Both the position numbers and the translations under genes were made by a program. The notes under the pieces are model-generated. The model was not told where the DNA came from, ran no database searches, and was given only the letters and a program-made list of their open reading frames with translations. Shown here in pieces: positions 1 through 8,959 of a stretch of 40,262 nucleotides of DNA (position 1 is the stretch's first letter; each line of letters opens with the position of its first letter). Origin of the DNA: Clostridium sp. (GTDB lineage: Bacteria > Bacillota > Clostridia > Clostridiales > Clostridiaceae). The stretch spans positions 1-40,262 of the forward strand of contig JAFSER010000004.1 of NCBI GenBank assembly GCA_017435645.1, in the 5' to 3' direction.

Positions 1-1
1 A

Positions 2-175
2 AAATTAGAAGAGGATATAGCCAAAAGTGAAGAAGAATTAATGTCACTTCAAGAACAACTTTGCCTGGAAGAAGTATATTCAAATCCTAAGGAAAGTGAA
101 AGAGTAAGTAAAGAAATTAAAACATTGGAAGATAAAATTTCTTTATTATATGAAGAATGGGAAAACTACGAATAA
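2..175 (+). CDS. C-terminal end of an ABC-F ATPase (partial)
   Basis: The reading frame is open from the window edge and ends at a TAA at 173-175, giving 57 residues. The fragment is a charged, Glu/Lys-rich coiled coil. It contains an LxxEEVYSNPKE stretch and ends in LYEEWENYE, the usual C-terminal tail of ABC-F proteins (Uup/YfmR/EttA group), soluble tandem-ATPase proteins that act on the ribosome. Neither ATPase domain lies inside the window, so the subfamily (translation factor or antibiotic-resistance type) cannot be decided. A strong hairpin terminator follows at 254-302. Identification rests on the tail alone. Confidence 0.7.
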   Translation, partial: KLEEDIAKSEEELMSLQEQLCLEEVYSNPKESERVSKEIKTLEDKISLLYEEWENYE

Positions 176-253
176 AATTCACCTATAAATTCTTATTAAA
201 TATTAATGAATCATCTAATAAATATAATTTGGAAAATTTATAAATATAGCTAC

Positions 254-302
254 AAATACTAAAACTAGTAGATATTTAATATTTCTACTAGTTTTAGTAT
301 TT
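254..302. terminator. Bidirectional terminator between the ABC-F gene and dut
   Basis: A perfect 18-bp inverted repeat (arms 254-271 and 285-302) surrounds an AT-rich loop. T-rich sequence follows on the plus side and an A-rich flank precedes it. It sits between two convergent genes, so it can end both transcripts. Confidence 0.85.
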
Positions 303-347
303 TACATATATCAACTAATAATATTTAGTTAATCCTAATTTATATTA

Positions 348-724
348 TTATCTTTTTCCTGTAGAACCAAAGCCACCTCTATCTTCATTTCCAAAGCTAT
401 CTACTTCTTCAAATTCTATTTGTGGCATAACTTCCATTATTCTAAATTGACCTATTTTATCCCCTTGTCTAATCCATACCCCATTTAATTCTTTATCTAC
501 TGATTTTAAACAGAATACAGGCATATGCCACATATCATTATCTCCAATATATGTATCATCTACTACTCCAACTGAATTAGTTTGAATTATTCCCCATGTT
601 TTAAAAGTTGAACTTCTTGGTGCTAAATGCCCTTCCCAGCCTTGAGGTAATTCTAATGCAAATCCTAATGGTATCATAGCTCTTTCACCTTCATTTACAA
701 ATACATCTTTACTTGCATAAAATA
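348..724 (-). CDS. dut: dUTPase, 3' exon (gene split by a group II intron)
   Basis: This encodes the main body of a trimeric dUTP diphosphatase, which hydrolyses dUTP to dUMP and keeps uracil out of DNA. Visible motifs are the APRSSTFKTWGI phosphate-binding segment, GVVDDTYIGDNDMW with the catalytic Asp and the Tyr of the uracil pocket, and the C-terminal RGGFGSTGKR P-loop-like arm. The reading frame continues upstream to a GTG at 767, but that extra 14-residue stretch is intron sequence. Joining base 724 to the 5' exon (3391-3463) gives exactly 450 nt, or 149 residues, the normal family length. The junction codon is G+TA (Val). Function therefore depends on splicing. Confidence 0.9.
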
Positions 725-3390
725 GTGATAGGTAACTTTTTGATATCATCTCCAAGTTTTCCCCCACTCCACACCGTACATGAGGTTTTCACCTCATACG
801 GCGTTCCCTCGTATATTTACCTATTCTTTTAAATTATAGTATTACCAACCTGTTTTCTTAGTTTGTTTATTTTACTTAGAGCAGTTTTGTTTGGATTAAT
901 TATATTTATATATTTGTTTATTGTCTCAGTTTTAGTAGCATGTATAAGCTTGTGCACCTCATATGTTATAAGAACTAGATTGCTATATTCATCAGTTCCA
1001 CCCATACTTACTGGCTTTATATGATGACATTCCATGTTGTCTATTTCAAGATATTGTTTTGTCACCTTACACTCCCCTTTTTGTGCAACATATAATGAAA
1101 TTCTATTATCATTATATTCTACACTTTTAGCAGGATTTGGGTTTTCCATTAACAGTTTTAATGTTCTGTTTGATACACTGTTTTGTTTTGCATGTATCAT
1201 CTTCCTACCTTCTTCGGTGTAATTATTAATATTTTGATTTATACACATGGGAGGTTTGGTTTTAATTGCTCCTATTGGAAATAGGGGTTTGTTGGCTATA
1301 TAGTATGTTTTATAATTATAATTACTATATAGTTTCTTATACAGTATTGTACTTTCTCCCTTGCTACTTCTTATCCTTTTAGTTCTATTATATATAAATA
1401 TATTGGTTCTGTAAGCTATATTGGAAAAATCCACATTTACGTTTGTTGCTACCTTATAGTAGTTTTGCAAACCCAATACCATAGAATTGTATCTATTTAC
1501 ATTATTTATATCGGGTTGCTTTTGTATCTTTATAATTTGACCTCTTAATTCTTTTATAGCTTTCTCCTTAGCTTTGTTTGTCATATGGGACTGTACAACT
1601 AAATTATTACTCTTTTTTCTTAGTTTCATTTTAAAACCTAGATATTCCGAGTAATTTGTTTTAAGGTTTACTATTTGGGATTTCTCTTCACTTATCTCCA
1701 ATTGTAGTCTTTCTTTCAACCATTGTTTAGTTGCATGGAAACTTTTATTAGCAGTTTCACTATCTCTACAGAAAATTTTAAAGTCGTCTGCATACCTTAC
1801 TATATACATTTCTTTTAATTTTGACTTTCTTCTGAGTGATGTGTATTTGTTACTTCTTTCAATTTTGCCATTTCTAATTCTGTCGTAATTGTGTTTTGTT
1901 TTAATATGTTCCCATTGATTGGCTATCCACCAGTCCAGTTCGTTGAGAACAATATTTGCTAGGAGAGGTGATAGTATTCCTCCTTGTGGAGTACCTTTTG
2001 TTGGTATTCCTTGTCCTTTTATTGGTGCTTTTAGCATTTTCCCAATGATACATAGGAGTCTTTTATCTTGTATTCCTAGTGTCCACATCTGTTTTATGAG
2101 TTTTTCATGGCTTACATTGTCGAAGAAACCTTTTATATCAACATCTACAACATAGCTTAATTTATTACTTTGCATTAAGTTGTAACATTTGGCTATTGCA
2201 TGGTGGGTACTTCTGTTTGGTCTAAAACCATAGCTGTGTTCGTAGAATTTTGCTTCACATATAGGCTCTAACACTTGCTTTATGCATTGTTGCACAATTC
2301 TATCTTCTATGGTTGGTATACCTAGTGGTCTAGTTTTTCCATTAGGTTTTGGAATTTCTACCCTTCTTACTTCATGTGGAGTATAGTTGTTGAATCTGCT
2401 TTGTATGTGTTCTACGAACTCATCCTCTTTCATATTCGCTATATATTCTATACTCCTACCATTAGTTCCCTCAGTTTTACTCCCACTATTTCTTTTGATG
2501 TTTCTATATGCTAATTTTATATTTTCACTACTAGTGATTATTTCCATGAGTTTGTAGAACTTATAGTTGTTCTTTTTAGCCTTATGGAATAAATCATCAA
2601 ATACGTCTTGCATATTGTAGTATTCATTGTTTCTAAGTTTTTGTTTCTTAAGACAATAGGTAGTCATTAGTCGGTTAATCATTCCTTTTATTAATTTTGT
2701 TGAATTTTCACCTCTATTAGTCTTACAAGAACCTAATGTTATACTATATAATTTAAATTTTATTGTAAATTTACGACTTAGGGCTATCCCTCCATAGCTT
2801 GTTATCACTATTTCTTAGGTACTGTGCCCCTACTCTCACTAGGATTAAAATATATTTCTATATTACTACTTCATTGGTGGTAAGACCTCCATATTCCTAG
2901 CTTTCCACGTTCCAATAATTCTTATCTTTTACCATAAGCCCTTAGGTAGTTTCTTTGAGCCTGTCAACTTGCATAATGCCTGTAACATTATAAGGAATTT
3001 CATATAGACGAATCTTACTTTTCCTCATTGACAACATACTTTGATGTTATATACATTTCTATATATTCTGGATTTAGACCCTTACATTCAAAACTTCGTC
3101 AGTTCCATCTTGTTATTAGGAACATTCTTACCATAGACTTTTTATAGACCACCGACCTATCTTGCACTTGACTACCTCTAGTTCACTTTTCCTCAACTTA
3201 ACTTGTTAGGGTACAATCTCAGCCGACTTCACCGAGCTTATGACACTTCTATGCTATACCCATTTTCATGCCATTCGGAGTATTACGGAGAGCCTTTCAA
3301 AGCGTTACCTTATCATTCGACTCTTAGAATTATTAGTTCTCCTAATTATCTAATTAGTGAGTAATCTTTTCAATTACTAACGTGTCACAC
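725..3390 (-). mobile_element. Complete group II intron inserted in dut
   Basis: The 2,666-nt element is in the same orientation as its host gene. On the minus strand it begins GTGTGAC (3390 downward), matching the GUGYG 5' consensus, and ends ...CTATCAC at 725, matching the 3' AY rule. A domain V-like hairpin, with CCGTATGAGG paired to CCTCATGTACGG, lies near 771-806. A domain VI-like stem lies between it and the 3' end. The reverse transcriptase ORF occupies domain IV, and about 600-700 nt at the 5' end would hold domains I-III. Boundaries were set by consensus ends and by exact restoration of the dut frame. Everything needed for splicing and mobility seems present. Confidence 0.9.
829..2682 (-). 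CDS. ltrA: Group II intron reverse transcriptase/maturase with HNH domain
   Basis: This is the multifunctional intron-encoded protein for splicing and retrohoming. From the Met at 2682 (617 residues) the order is: an RT-0-like N-terminus; RT blocks including the TRPLGIPTIEDRIVQQ, YGFRPNRSTHHA and TPQGGILSPLLANI segments; the catalytic YADD at about 297-300; a thumb/maturase X region at about 365-460; and a C-terminal HNH endonuclease with ECHHIKP and an N/H-rich second half (about 550-582). The frame stays open to 2808, but the extra residues look like structured intron RNA. The start is uncertain: no ideal Shine-Dalgarno is seen, and ATG at 2667 is another choice. No stop or frameshift interrupts it, so the enzyme looks active. 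Confidence 0.93.
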   Translation of the reverse strand: MINRLMTTYCLKKQKLRNNEYYNMQDVFDDLFHKAKKNNYKFYKLMEIITSSENIKLAYRNIKRNSGSKTEGTNGRSIEYIANMKEDEFVEHIQSRFNNYTPHEVRRVEIPKPNGKTRPLGIPTIEDRIVQQCIKQVLEPICEAKFYEHSYGFRPNRSTHHAIAKCYNLMQSNKLSYVVDVDIKGFFDNVSHEKLIKQMWTLGIQDKRLLCIIGKMLKAPIKGQGIPTKGTPQGGILSPLLANIVLNELDWWIANQWEHIKTKHNYDRIRNGKIERSNKYTSLRRKSKLKEMYIVRYADDFKIFCRDSETANKSFHATKQWLKERLQLEISEEKSQIVNLKTNYSEYLGFKMKLRKKSNNLVVQSHMTNKAKEKAIKELRGQIIKIQKQPDINNVNRYNSMVLGLQNYYKVATNVNVDFSNIAYRTNIFIYNRTKRIRSSKGESTILYKKLYSNYNYKTYYIANKPLFPIGAIKTKPPMCINQNINNYTEEGRKMIHAKQNSVSNRTLKLLMENPNPAKSVEYNDNRISLYVAQKGECKVTKQYLEIDNMECHHIKPVSMGGTDEYSNLVLITYEVHKLIHATKTETINKYINIINPNKTALSKINKLRKQVGNTII

Positions 3391-3463
3391 CATCTATCCA
3401 GTTTCCTTTAGTGATTTTCTTTAATTTTGTAGCTCCCTCAAAATACTTTATTCTAAGCTTCAT
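3391..3463 (-). CDS. dut: dUTPase, 5' exon
   Basis: This encodes the first 24 residues of dUTPase plus one base of codon 25. The start is MKLRIKYFEG and the exon ends in KGNWID, the typical N-terminus of clostridial dUTPases. The ATG at 3463-3461 follows an AGGAAG ribosome binding site. The intron begins immediately after the sequence TGGATAGATG. The exon's sense-strand sequence near the junction (ATAGAT) can pair with GUCUAU hexamers inside the intron near 3133-3150, candidate EBS1 sites. Confidence 0.85.
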
Positions 3464-3576
3464 ATAATCTTCCTTTCATGAAAACTAAAATTTATATATA
3501 TATTTTAAAATAATAAAATAAACATTTAAAGTATTAATATAAAAATCTATAAATTAAATAGTTTTTTATAATTTAA

Positions 3577-3612
3577 AAGGAGCTTCATTATTTAACATGA
3601 TAACTCCTTTTT
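3577..3612 (-). terminator. Terminator after the prealbumin-domain gene
   Basis: An inverted repeat AAGGAG/CTCCTT with a partly paired TTAT/ATAA interior lies between the stop of the gene at 3633 and the dut start. T-rich sequence follows on the minus strand. The stem is modest. Confidence 0.5.
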
Positions 3613-3632
3613 TACTATATTATTCTTAAAAA

Positions 3633-4421
3633 TTATTTCTTACAAAATTCAGGCTTAATTCTATTTACTACTAATATTTTTGCATCCTTATTATTAGAAT
3701 CTATAGTAACCTCATTCCAATTATAATATAATGGCTTTTCAAAAAATTTTCTATTTACAATTGAAATTATTCTATAGCATCCATTTGGTAAATTATTAAA
3801 CTCTACCTTCCCCTTTGAATCAGTAAACTTTGAATCATAAAGCTTTGGAGAAACTCCATTTAACACATATAAATTTATTCTTCCTCCCTTTATTTCAGCT
3901 CCACTCTTATTACCTAATCTAGTATAAACACTAATACTACCTAATTTTTCTTTAGCCTTATTTGTATTTTTCGATTTATTTTTTTCTTTCTCTAATTTTT
4001 CATTAGAATATTTTTTTTGTAAACTATTTTCTATTTCTTCATAAATACTATTATAAGCCTTAGAATACTTTTCATCTTCCCATGAGCTATCTTTACTAAT
4101 AGTTGGTCTTTCTTCACATATATTAACCTTATTAATTATAACTTCACTATCTTCTATAAATTCATTCTCATCATTTAAATCTTGTCTATGCTCTATAGTA
4201 TTTATATCTTCTTCATAAGCAGCACAATCACCTTCTATAATATCTTCACACTGATTACACTTTATGTTATTACTATTATTTATAGTGTTGCCGCTATTTA
4301 TAGTACTTCCAGCTTCTACTTCATTGCCAATACTAATAAATAAATCAATATTCCCATTTTCATCCACTGTATATTTTTTATTTTCATCACTATGATATTG
4401 GTCATTAATTTCTATTTTCAT
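3633..4421 (-). CDS. Uncharacterised protein with a C-terminal prealbumin-like (SpaA/Cna-B type) domain
   Basis: The product has 262 residues and no signal peptide or membrane segment. Residues 1 to about 45 are predicted beta-rich (KKYTVDENGNIDLFISIGNE). A Cys-x2-Cys pair (CNQC) and a further Cys follow, then a long acidic and Lys/Glu-rich linker. A C-terminal domain of about 90 residues has the pattern GGRINLYVLNG ... SKGKVEFNNLPNGCYRI, which resembles small transthyretin/SpaA-like folds that decorate surface proteins. I chose the ATG at 4421 because GGAGG lies 5 nt upstream; a TTG four codons earlier overlaps that site. It stands alone and I do not recognise a named family. A role at the spore or cell surface is only a guess. 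Confidence 0.7.
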   Translation of the reverse strand: MKIEINDQYHSDENKKYTVDENGNIDLFISIGNEVEAGSTINSGNTINNSNNIKCNQCEDIIEGDCAAYEEDINTIEHRQDLNDENEFIEDSEVIINKVNICEERPTISKDSSWEDEKYSKAYNSIYEEIENSLQKKYSNEKLEKEKNKSKNTNKAKEKLGSISVYTRLGNKSGAEIKGGRINLYVLNGVSPKLYDSKFTDSKGKVEFNNLPNGCYRIISIVNRKFFEKPLYYNWNEVTIDSNNKDAKILVVNRIKPEFCKK

Positions 4422-4433
4422 TTTAACCTCCAA

Positions 4434-4940
4434 AGTGCAATATAGTTACATAATACGTTTTCTATATCTACTTGGTGATTATTTTTTTAATTATACTACA
4501 TTTAATAAAGATATATTTAATAAAATCACTTTTCTCAATAAATGATTTTATTACCTTATATATGATTATATATTATTCAATATACTCTACTTCAAATATA
4601 TAAATAATATTATTTATATATTTTTATAAATTTATTCTATCTATATTTTATTTTTAATCTAGTATCTTACTTATTTACCTTCTCTTAATTTCTATTAGTT
4701 TGTAATTAATATTTCAAAAAAATTTAATTCTTATTTAAACATATGTATATCTCTAATTCTTTCTACTTTATCTTATATTTCTATCTCTTCATTTAATTTT
4801 TGCTTTCTTATTTTTCATTACTTTATTTTTAACTTCATTATATACTCCACATTATATTAAACCCTTATTTTTTCCCAAAAAATATATGATTTATTTTTTT
4901 ATATTATAGGAATACTAATATTGCTAAATAAATATAGGAG
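4434..4940. other. AT-rich intergenic region with no gene seen
   Basis: About 500 nt of very AT-rich sequence separates two divergent genes. No open frame with a ribosome binding site, RNA gene or clear repeat was seen. It must hold the promoters of both neighbours, but none stands out. Confidence 0.6.
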
Positions 4941-5681
4941 GTGTTTAAAATTAAAATTAAAAAAACTATTATATCCTTTATAGTTTTTAATATATTATTA
5001 TTACCTATAACTGCTTTTGCTTCAACTTATATTAATTCTGAAGCAGAAGAAAAAGAAAGCATAAATGAAAAAATAATCTATCTAACCTTTGATGATGGTC
5101 CTGGTGGTGATGTTACAAAAAAGGTTCTAGATATTCTAAAAAAAGAAAATGTTCCTGCAACCTTCTTTGTTATAGGTTGTCAAATTAAAGGACAAGAAGA
5201 TATTATATTAAGAATGAAAAATGAAGGACATAGCATTGGACTTCATAGCTATAGCCATGATAGAAATAAGCTTTATTGTAGCAATGAAAACTTTTTAGAA
5301 GAAATGAAAAAATGTCAGGATACTCTTTATGAAGTAACAGGAGAAAAATATAAAATATTAAGATTTCCTTTTGGATGCAATAATCAATCCTATAAGCTAA
5401 CTCAAAAATTAGTTGATAGTATCCATGATAATAATCTAAAAATATATGATTGGACAGTAGATAGTGGTGACGGAGCAAATTATAAATCTTCCCCAGAAAC
5501 TCTTATAAAGAAATCTTGTAAAGAAGAAGATAATGCAGTTATATTAATGCATTGTGGATATATAAATAAAAATTCTGCTGAAGCTCTTACTTCTATAATT
5601 AAATATTATAAAAACAAAGGATATACTTTTAAATCCATAGATGAAACTACTCCCGAGGTATATAAAGTAACTAAAAAATAA
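4941..5681 (+). CDS. Secreted polysaccharide deacetylase (NodB fold, PdaA/PgdA-like)
   Basis: A membrane or exported CE4 deacetylase of 246 residues, probably acting on peptidoglycan or another N-acetylated polymer. A signal sequence covers about residues 7-28 (hydrophobic, ending AFAS). The NodB domain has motif 1 TFDDGPGG (catalytic and metal Asp51-52), motif 2 HSYSH (metal His102 and His106), motif 3 RFPFG (Arg141), motif 4 DWTVDSGD and motif 5 ILMH (His204). All catalytic residues are present. The start is odd: GTG at 4941 overlaps the GGAGG site itself, and the codon at proper spacing is ATT (4950), so initiation may be at AUU. It is monocistronic, with a terminator at 5846-5890. Confidence 0.88.
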   Translation: MFKIKIKKTIISFIVFNILLLPITAFASTYINSEAEEKESINEKIIYLTFDDGPGGDVTKKVLDILKKENVPATFFVIGCQIKGQEDIILRMKNEGHSIGLHSYSHDRNKLYCSNENFLEEMKKCQDTLYEVTGEKYKILRFPFGCNNQSYKLTQKLVDSIHDNNLKIYDWTVDSGDGANYKSSPETLIKKSCKEEDNAVILMHCGYINKNSAEALTSIIKYYKNKGYTFKSIDETTPEVYKVTKK

Positions 5682-5845
5682 TTTTTATATTATACATTTT
5701 TTAACAGGTAATAGTTATTGGTATTAATATAACTCTATGAAATCTTAAAATTATAATATACTACTTTCTTGTAAATACTTAATATAAAAATATACTACAT
5801 ATTGATAAACATATTTTAATTTATATTATTTGTAGATGATATAAA

Positions 5846-5890
5846 AAAATATACTACTGTTATTTTTAACTAATAACAGTAGTATATTTT
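5846..5890. terminator. Bidirectional terminator between the deacetylase gene and trpP
   Basis: A long inverted repeat (ATACTACTGTTAT paired with ATAACAGTAGTAT) has A-rich sequence before and T-rich sequence after. It lies between convergent genes and can serve both. Confidence 0.85.
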
Positions 5891-6421
5891 TTATTTATTT
5901 ACTAAAACTCCTGTTGTTCTTAATGCTGTTAATATAGCTTTATATAATACAGGTCCTATTATTCCATTTAATATTGTTGCTGGAAGTACTGCTACTAAAA
6001 ATAATGATATAAAACCTCCTGGTAATCCACTTATTAAAAAAGCTGAGCCTAAGAAAGATAAGCCACTTATAAGTGTTCCAAATACTAATCCAAATACTAT
6101 TTTTATATTATCACTAAACTTATCTCCCATTATCTTAAAAGTAATATAAATAACATGTCCACTAACTAATTTATCTATTATATTTGGTAATTGACCTACT
6201 GGAAACTTTGTTGTTAATGCAGTAATAATTCCAATAATAATACTTACTAATATAGTAGTTTTATAGTCCTTATTAATTAATATAATAATAAATAATATTG
6301 CTACTGCAAAATCTGGTTGCATTGGTAATCCTAAAGCTGGTGTAATTTGATGTAATAACGCTCCTATTGCTATAAGAATAGCATTTAATATCATTTTTTT
6401 AGTATTTATATTTTTTCTCAT
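5891..6421 (-). CDS. trpP: Tryptophan transporter TrpP (ECF S-component-like)
   Basis: An integral membrane protein of 176 residues with five or six hydrophobic segments and short loops, matching the TrpP family in length. The motif GALLHQITPALGLPMQPDF near the N-terminus is typical, and the end is a short positively charged tail. Its leader (6522-6778) is a T-box with a UGG specifier, so uptake is switched on when charged tRNA-Trp is scarce. That strongly supports tryptophan as the substrate. AGGAGAATTA precedes the ATG. Confidence 0.9.
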   Translation of the reverse strand: MRKNINTKKMILNAILIAIGALLHQITPALGLPMQPDFAVAILFIIILINKDYKTTILVSIIIGIITALTTKFPVGQLPNIIDKLVSGHVIYITFKIMGDKFSDNIKIVFGLVFGTLISGLSFLGSAFLISGLPGGFISLFLVAVLPATILNGIIGPVLYKAILTALRTTGVLVNK

Positions 6422-6521
6422 AATTAATTCTCCTTTTATATATACTTCTAATTTTTAATCTTTATTATCACTCACTTTTCATACCATACTTACCAGCTCC
6501 TTCTTATTAATTAATATTTCT

Positions 6522-6778
6522 AAAATTAAAAACGCCCTATACAAAATGTATAGGACGATATAACTCGCGTTGCCACCTAAATTGCTTTAAAAAGCCACTC
6601 TAATCAGGTACTACATACCCTATTCCCTGTATCGTGGGACATACGGATCAACTACTTTAAATATTTCGTCTCACTCCTCAAAGGTCCATTCACTATTAGC
6701 TATAGTACTGAAATCTCACCATCTTCAGCTCTCTTAAACCTTGCATAATAGTTACTACTCCTTATCATAGGCTTGTCT
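6522..6778 (-). promoter_or_regulatory. T-box riboswitch (tRNA-Trp) controlling trpP
   Basis: The minus strand shows a stem I region with the AGAGAGCTGAAG...TTCAG elements, then GTGAATGGACC, where TGG (88-86 of 6686-6688) is the specifier codon for Trp. The conserved T-box AGGTGGCAACGCG follows (6566-6578), and then a terminator hairpin CCTATAC/GTATAGG with TTTTTAATTTT (6522-6556). Uncharged tRNA-Trp is expected to pair with TGG and, through its 3' end, with the T-box bulge, favouring the antiterminator. Confidence 0.93.
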
Positions 6779-6807
6779 TATTTATTTATATAATATTATC
6801 ACTTGTA

Positions 6808-8178
6808 TTATTTGTCAATAGTTTTAAGAATATTTTGTCTATTTGGTATTATTATAATAAAAATAAATAAAATTACTAATAAAATTCCCTTAATAATACT
6901 TGTTCCACTTATGCTCCACCAAACTCCTTTAATACCTAAAGAAGCTATACTACTTAAATATATTGCAATAGGTATTCTACATCCTGTTAAAATAATACTT
7001 ACCCATGATGGAGTTACTGTATCTCCAAGACCATTAAAGGCTCCTGCTGTAGTTATTTCAATACACATAAACAACTGTGAAAATCCTAAAATTGTAAGAT
7101 ATATAGAACCTTCTCTTATAGCATCTGCCTCTGGAATAAATATAGAAAATAGTCCTTCTCCTGCAAAAACTAATAATAGTGTTGCAAATATTCCTATACT
7201 TGTAGCCATTGCCATAGTTGTCTTATATCCTTTAATTATTCTATCCCATCTTTTTGCTCCATAGTTTTGTCCAATAAATGAAGTTAAGGCTACTGCAAAA
7301 CCTTCTGCTGTCATCCATGATATTGCTTCTATTTGAGACCCTACCTTTTGTACTGCTATAGCTACTGGTCCCCAATTTGCTACAACTCTTCCTATTACCA
7401 TTGCAAAAATAGAAAAACAACAATTTTGAAGGGCACTTGGTATTCCAAGTCTACATATTTTATAACTAATTTTTTTATCTAAATATTTTTTATTTTCCAT
7501 TCCTAAAGTATATCCACTTTTTATAAATATAACCACAAATATTATTGTAACTATAGCTTGTGCCCCTACTGTAGCTAATGCTCCTCCAACTACACCAAGA
7601 GCTGGAAAACCACATAATCCAAAAATCAATACTGGATCTAATATAATATTTATAACCAATCCTATTGTATTTATAACAAATGGTAATTTGCTACTTCCTG
7701 AAGCATTAAAAACTCCAGTAAATAAAGGATTTAAAAAACTAAATATCATACCAACAGAAACTATTACTAAATACTTTAATGACATATTAATAATTTCTGA
7801 ATCTCCAAGCTTAAAAAATCCTATTAACCTCTCTTTAAATACTAATAAAATTACAGTATAAACTAAGGCTATTAATATATTAATTAATAAACTATTATAA
7901 ATAAATTTATTTTTTTCTATATTATCTTTTTTCCCAATGGCTTGAGAAATTCCAATTTGACCACCTATCTTTGAAATATAAACTAATGCACTTCCAAACC
8001 ATGTAAAAAATCCTACTGTTCCAACTGCAGCTACAGCATTACTTCCAATTCTTCCAACCCACATCATATCTATTAAATTATAAGCCATTTGAATAAATGA
8101 TGTTCCCAAAATAGGCAATGATAATTTAACTAATGTACTAAAAATATTTCCAGATACTAAATCAACTGTCTTCTTCAT
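6808..8178 (-). CDS. MATE family multidrug/sodium antiporter
   Basis: A cation-coupled exporter of 456 residues with about 12 hydrophobic segments in two homologous halves. Family features are the start LVKLSLPILGTSFIQMAYNL, the MMWVGRIGSNAVAAVG segment of helix 2, and the second-half counterpart near VANWGPVAIAVQKVGSQIE. The length is normal and the frame is intact. A good AGGAGGAGAC site precedes the ATG. The gene lies upstream of the trpP T-box, which separates their transcription. The substrate cannot be read from the sequence. Confidence 0.92.
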   Translation of the reverse strand: MKKTVDLVSGNIFSTLVKLSLPILGTSFIQMAYNLIDMMWVGRIGSNAVAAVGTVGFFTWFGSALVYISKIGGQIGISQAIGKKDNIEKNKFIYNSLLINILIALVYTVILLVFKERLIGFFKLGDSEIINMSLKYLVIVSVGMIFSFLNPLFTGVFNASGSSKLPFVINTIGLVINIILDPVLIFGLCGFPALGVVGGALATVGAQAIVTIIFVVIFIKSGYTLGMENKKYLDKKISYKICRLGIPSALQNCCFSIFAMVIGRVVANWGPVAIAVQKVGSQIEAISWMTAEGFAVALTSFIGQNYGAKRWDRIIKGYKTTMAMATSIGIFATLLLVFAGEGLFSIFIPEADAIREGSIYLTILGFSQLFMCIEITTAGAFNGLGDTVTPSWVSIILTGCRIPIAIYLSSIASLGIKGVWWSISGTSIIKGILLVILFIFIIIIPNRQNILKTIDK

Positions 8179-8339
8179 AAGTCTCCTCCTAATAAGTAAA
8201 AAAACTTCAAAAAATGAAAATTAACTTATATATTATATAAAATAATAATAAGTTTAATTTCAAATTATGAAGTATTCTAAAACTAGATTATTAATCTAAA
8301 ATTATATAATATTTTTAAAAATATAATTTATATTAATAA

Positions 8340-8480
8340 TTAATTATTTTCATTTACTTTAATTTCTTCATTACATTCTTTGCTTTTATTTTGGTTTTTC
8401 TTATCGTTAATTAAAGTTGCTACTAAAGCTACTCCTGCCATTGCTGCCACTGCTAATTTCCCAATATTTTTTATCTTCAT
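8340..8480 (-). CDS. Small membrane-associated protein, 46 residues
   Basis: An ATG at 8480 follows AGGAGGAATAAAA. The product starts MKIKNIGKLAVAAMAGVALV, a single hydrophobic segment, and ends with a Lys/Asn/Glu-rich hydrophilic tail. It resembles many short clostridial membrane peptides of unknown role. It lies 18 nt downstream of the DUF4250 gene in the same direction and is probably co-transcribed with it. The good ribosome binding site and amphipathic layout support it as a real gene. Confidence 0.65.
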   Translation of the reverse strand: MKIKNIGKLAVAAMAGVALVATLINDKKNQNKSKECNEEIKVNENN

Positions 8481-8498
8481 TTTTATTCCTCCTAATAT

Positions 8499-8687
8499 TT
8501 ATTTAAATTGATTACTTTCTTTATAGTATTCATATCCGATTTTATTTAACTTTTGAATTATTATATCTTCTTCAATATCCATATCATCACATAAAGTTTC
8601 TAAATTAGAATAAGAATCTCTAAGTTTCATATTAATAATACTTAGTAACATATTAGGATCCATTGATTTAATTTGATCATTATCCAT
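8499..8687 (-). CDS. DUF4250 domain protein
   Basis: A 62-residue protein matching the DUF4250 pattern: MLLSIINMKLRDSYSNLETL near the start, a DDMDIEE segment and the C-terminal KIGYEYYKESNQF. These small proteins are widespread in Firmicutes and look helical, possibly helix-turn-helix-like, but have no known function. AGGAGGAGTAT precedes the ATG. The 46-residue gene follows at once. Confidence 0.85.
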   Translation of the reverse strand: MDNDQIKSMDPNMLLSIINMKLRDSYSNLETLCDDMDIEEDIIIQKLNKIGYEYYKESNQFK

Positions 8688-8791
8688 AATACTCCTCCTC
8701 TTTCATATAACTTTAATCTTAAATAAAATATACCATATATTTTCATTTTTAAAAAGACTATTATATAAATTAATACATTCTAAATAATTAA

Positions 8792-8811
8792 AGGCTGTCT
8801 TATGACAGCCT
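8792..8811 (-). terminator. Hairpin terminator after the 30-residue gene
   Basis: An 8-bp perfect stem AGGCTGTC/GACAGCCT with a 4-nt loop is followed on the minus strand by TTTAATTATTT. It lies 10 nt past the stop of the small gene at 8822. Confidence 0.8.
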
Positions 8812-8821
8812 AGAAATATGA

Positions 8822-8914
8822 TTATTTAACTTCTGGTACTTTGGAAGCCTCACTTTTTTTAGGTGATTTATATCTCTTTTTTTCCCAACTTGCTTCTTGA
8901 CCTTTTTTAGCCAT
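8822..8914 (-). CDS. Basic small protein, 30 residues
   Basis: An ATG at 8914 follows GGAGGTGAAGTT. The product is MAKKGQEASWEKKRYKSPKK followed by ten more residues, with a net strong positive charge and no hydrophobic segment. It has its own terminator immediately after the stop, which argues for a real short gene. The charge suggests nucleic-acid or membrane contact, but no family is recognised. Confidence 0.65.
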   Translation of the reverse strand: MAKKGQEASWEKKRYKSPKKSEASKVPEVK

Positions 8915-8959
8915 AACTTCACCTCCAGTATACCTTTAGTATAAATAATCTAGCTGAAT

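Noticed and set aside
348-767. A 139-residue dUTPase starting at GTG 767
   Set aside because: The first 14 residues fall in intron domain VI. The spliced product with the 5' exon at 3391-3463 gives the correct N-terminus and length.
6803-7264. Plus-strand open frame opposite the MATE gene
   Set aside because: It is a hydrophobic shadow of a membrane-protein gene and lacks a ribosome site or family match.
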